Notes under the pieces: model-generated
Seen by the model: only the letters and a program-made list of their open reading frames with translations
Databases searched by the model: none
Told to the model about the DNA's origin: nothing
Shown: positions 63,873-64,000 of the stretch, piece after piece
Layout of the letters: each line of letters starts with the position of its first letter
Position numbering within the stretch: the stretch's first letter is position 1
Program-made: the position numbers and the translations under genes
Origin: JAIBBG01 sp040381475
Lineage (GTDB): Bacteria; Bacteroidota; Bacteroidia; Flavobacteriales_D; Sanyastnellaceae
Assembly: GCA_040381475.1 (NCBI GenBank)
Contig: JBEIHH010000008.1
Span: forward strand, 1 to 64,000
Direction: 5' to 3'
DNA length: 64,000 nucleotides

Positions 63873-64000
63873 ATGAAAACAATGAAATATATCCGAATCA
63901 TATCTCTCGCTGCACTGACACTGCTTTTAAACAAGTCTGTCAACGCACAGTTTGATCCGATGTATACACAATACATGTTCAACGAATTGGTGATCAACCC
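63873..64000 (+). CDS. PorP/SprF family T9SS membrane protein (partial, N-terminus only)
   Basis: The 42 visible residues show a signal peptide (MKTMKYIRIISLAALTLLL ... VNAQ) followed by FDPMYTQYMFNELVIN, the opening of PorP/SprF family outer-membrane proteins. SprF is required to deliver SprB to the surface of gliding bacteria, and the position 33 bases behind the giant adhesin gene fits that pair. The rest is outside the window. Confidence 0.88.
   Translation, partial: MKTMKYIRIISLAALTLLLNKSVNAQFDPMYTQYMFNELVIN

Overview
The window is chromosomal DNA from a member of the Bacteroidota, most likely Flavobacteriales-like (Crocinitomicaceae/Cryomorphaceae type; the family level is a guess). 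The evidence is type IX secretion (T9SS) cargo with C-terminal sorting domains, a PorP/SprF homologue behind a giant gliding-type adhesin, a PorV/PorQ-family protein, the bacillithiol enzyme BshB1, DUF3822, few Shine-Dalgarno sequences, and promoter boxes of the TTG / TAnnTTTG type. I see no tRNA, rRNA, CRISPR array, insertion sequence or prophage.

Layout. 1-3250 (minus): carotenoid operon crtI-crtB-small secreted protein-idi (idi cut by the window edge). 3613-4581 (minus): M23/LysM cell-wall peptidase. 4769-5494: bshB1. 5505-8948 (minus): DUF3822-rsmD-coaD-TlpA-like gene with tightly packed or overlapping ends, divergent from 9017-11286 (Dda/RecD-like helicase, truA). 11401-13689: PsbP-like secreted protein and an MsbA-like ABC exporter. 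13791-19081: two head-to-head T9SS cargo genes (beta-propeller; lamin-tail/Calx-beta). 19171-21947: acyltransferase, a Crp-rhodanese fusion, thioredoxin, and a rhodanese-thioredoxin lipoprotein. 22030-24587: purK, thyA, folA. 24650-27839: lipoproteins, HupE/UreJ-like membrane protein, yidD, hemB. 27945-28807 (minus): HIT protein and greA.

28897-38010 (minus) is an envelope cluster: TonB-dependent receptor, a 1409-residue secreted protein, and a PorV-family barrel, closed by a strong terminator. 38369-42987 (minus): TlpA-like thiol oxidoreductase, YyaL/DUF255, and two small secreted proteins. 43104-47776: glyA, a membrane Fe-S protein, a HAD-like protein, a CCG-domain Fe-S protein and fabG. 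47895-54845: VWA protein, a periplasmic-binding-fold protein without signal peptide, DUF218, TPR protein, ComA-like phosphosulfolactate synthase, rhodanese, MazG-like protein. 55143-63839: a 2898-residue modular adhesin (FG-GAP, ASPIC/UnbV, Ig-like repeats, thrombospondin-3 calcium repeats, CHU_C sorting domain), followed by the start of a PorP/SprF gene.

The most unusual item is the Crp-rhodanese fusion: the nucleotide-binding and dimerisation parts of a Crp regulator are joined directly to a catalytic rhodanese where the DNA-binding domain should be, next to thioredoxin and a rhodanese-thioredoxin lipoprotein. This could be a ligand-sensing sulfur-transfer enzyme. Other points are promoter boxes only four bases before three start codons, a thioredoxin fold without its CxxC, and a repeated four-cysteine module in a lamin-tail cargo protein.
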